Shown: positions 19,215 through 20,130 of the stretch, piece by piece | Layout: each line of letters starts with the position of its first letter | How positions within the stretch are numbered: position 1 is the stretch's first letter | Source of the DNA: Ectocarpus siliculosus | Lineage: Eukaryota; Sar; Phaeophyceae; Ectocarpales; Ectocarpaceae | Assembly (NCBI GenBank): GCA_000310025.1 | Contig: FN648471.1 | Location: 185,459 to 205,588 of the forward strand | Length of the DNA stretch: 20,130 nucleotides | Direction of reading: 5' to 3' | Program-made: the position numbers and the translations under genes | The notes under the pieces: generated by a model | The model's database searches: none | The model's input: only the letters and a program-made list of their open reading frames with translations | What the model was told of the DNA's origin: nothing

Positions 19215-20130
19215 AGGCGTTGCCAAGTCTGTAACCGTCAGGTGAAGACAGCTTGGGCGTCTGTGTGGATAATAATATCACTCGACCTGCCTAGTTCTCC
19301 GCTGGTTTTCCGTGCCGATACCGATGCCGGTGTCTGGCACCGGAGGATGGGACATTGCAATGCGCGCGCCCTGAAGCAGCTCTCGGATAAGGAAGGCACC
19401 GGCATCAAGTTCATCACCAACATTCAACCAGGTGACTGCGAAGTGTGCGATGTATCTAAAAGCAAGAAGGCGAGTCACCCCCCGGTTGGCCGCGCCCGTT
19501 CACTGACGCGAATGATGCTTATGCATCTCGACCTGTGGGGGAAACATGGTGTGCCATCGTATAGCGGATGTCAGCATATCGCAATGTTCACCGACGATAA
19601 ATCTCGCATGCGGTGGGGCATTCCCCTGAAGACAAAGGATGAAGTGACTGACGCGCTCGAAACACTGATTAAAGAAGTCGCCGATCCCGAGGGCATCTTC
19701 ATCGGGAAAATCCATTGCGATGGCGCAGCCGACTTCAAGGGTAGGTTCTTAGCAATGTGTAGGTCCTTCGGGATCGCTGTGGAGACAAGCCCCCCGTACG
19801 TCCCTCAAGGGAATGCTGTCGCCGAACGCGGTTTCGGGACCGTCATCGGTGCAGCACGTAGTCTCATGCTTGGAGCTCCGCACCTACCGCGTCAACTGTG
19901 GGCGGAAGCCGCGAAGGCCGCCATTTACATCAAGAACCGCACACCTACTGACGTCCTGGACGGCAAAGCACCACTTGAGGTTTGGGAGGACAAACCACTC
20001 GGCAGCTTGAAGCACATGCATGAGTGGGGGTCTGTAGCGTTTAAACACGTAGAAGCTCGCTCGCGAAACGATAAGTTTTCTGCCAGGGCCAATAAGTATT
20101 ACATGGTGGGATACAATACAACCAGCAAGA
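19215..20130 (+). CDS. Ty1/copia integrase, open to the window end (partial)
   Basis: One frame is open from 19215 (after a TGA at 19212-19214) to the last base, over 300 codons without a stop. Family resemblance starts at about 19320: WHRRMGHCNARALKQL (His codons 19338 and 19353) and CEVCD (Cys codons 19437 and 19446) give the zinc-binding H-x4-H / C-x2-C. The core follows: MHLDLWG (Asp at 19530), IHCDGAADFKG (Asp at 19719) and GNAVAERGFG (Glu at 19824). The spacing is 62 residues between the Asps and 34 between Asp and Glu when counted exclusively, the DD35E type. LPRQLWAEAAKAAIYIKNR and the C-terminal GYNTTSK follow. The sequence differs clearly from the minus-strand copia. No protease was found upstream, so it is 5'-truncated or rearranged near 19215-19320. 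No ATG start is implied; this is part of a polyprotein. Confidence 0.92.

Overview
The window looks like nuclear DNA of a eukaryote. Coding sequence is split by GT-AG introns of 310 to 805 bp with good polypyrimidine tracts. Long stretches carry no gene, there are many simple-sequence tracts, and much of the right half is decayed retrotransposon. The split gene style, the type of heat shock factor and the mix of Ty1/copia and LINE remnants suggest a large-genome stramenopile, most likely a brown alga. This assignment is inference; no sequence comparison could be run.

Layout. Positions 1-1400 are a minisatellite of about 19 copies of a 73-bp unit (73 is not a multiple of 3, so the open frames in it are not genes). 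Positions 1401-3436 hold no recognisable gene, but contain a 3 x 67-bp tandem repeat (1961-2161), long C/G runs and a perfect 22-bp palindrome (3037-3058). The one clear host gene is a heat shock transcription factor on the + strand. Four exons (3785-3866, 4177-4374, 5180-5676, 6269-6862) join in phase into 456 codons plus a stop, carrying most of the HSF DNA-binding domain, a basic patch, a coiled-coil-like segment and a Gly/Ser/Gln-rich tail. The exon(s) for the start of the DNA-binding domain lie upstream; one candidate is at 3437-3567. Positions 6863-10984 show nothing recognisable beyond a possible poly(A) signal.

From about 10985 to the right end the window is a transposon graveyard. 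Two minus-strand LINE reverse transcriptase remnants lie at 10985-11300 and 11760-13390; the larger is itself interrupted at about 12383-12694. A 130-bp element with 14-bp inverted ends lies at 14037-14166. A minus-strand Ty1/copia pol pseudogene (about 14370-18135) carries protease, integrase and reverse transcriptase remnants, with three in-frame stops in the integrase region, several frameshifts and a deletion. Its reverse transcriptase is interrupted by an 830-bp insertion (14978-15807) flanked by an exact 8-bp direct repeat. A second copia element on the + strand starts near 19215 and runs off the window with an open integrase frame and an intact DD35E triad.

The parts do not form one pathway: a host stress regulator sits beside nested, mostly dead mobile DNA. 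The best candidates for something new are the 830-bp insertion with an 8-bp duplication and TG...CA ends, and the HSF with a long insert in the wing of its DNA-binding domain.
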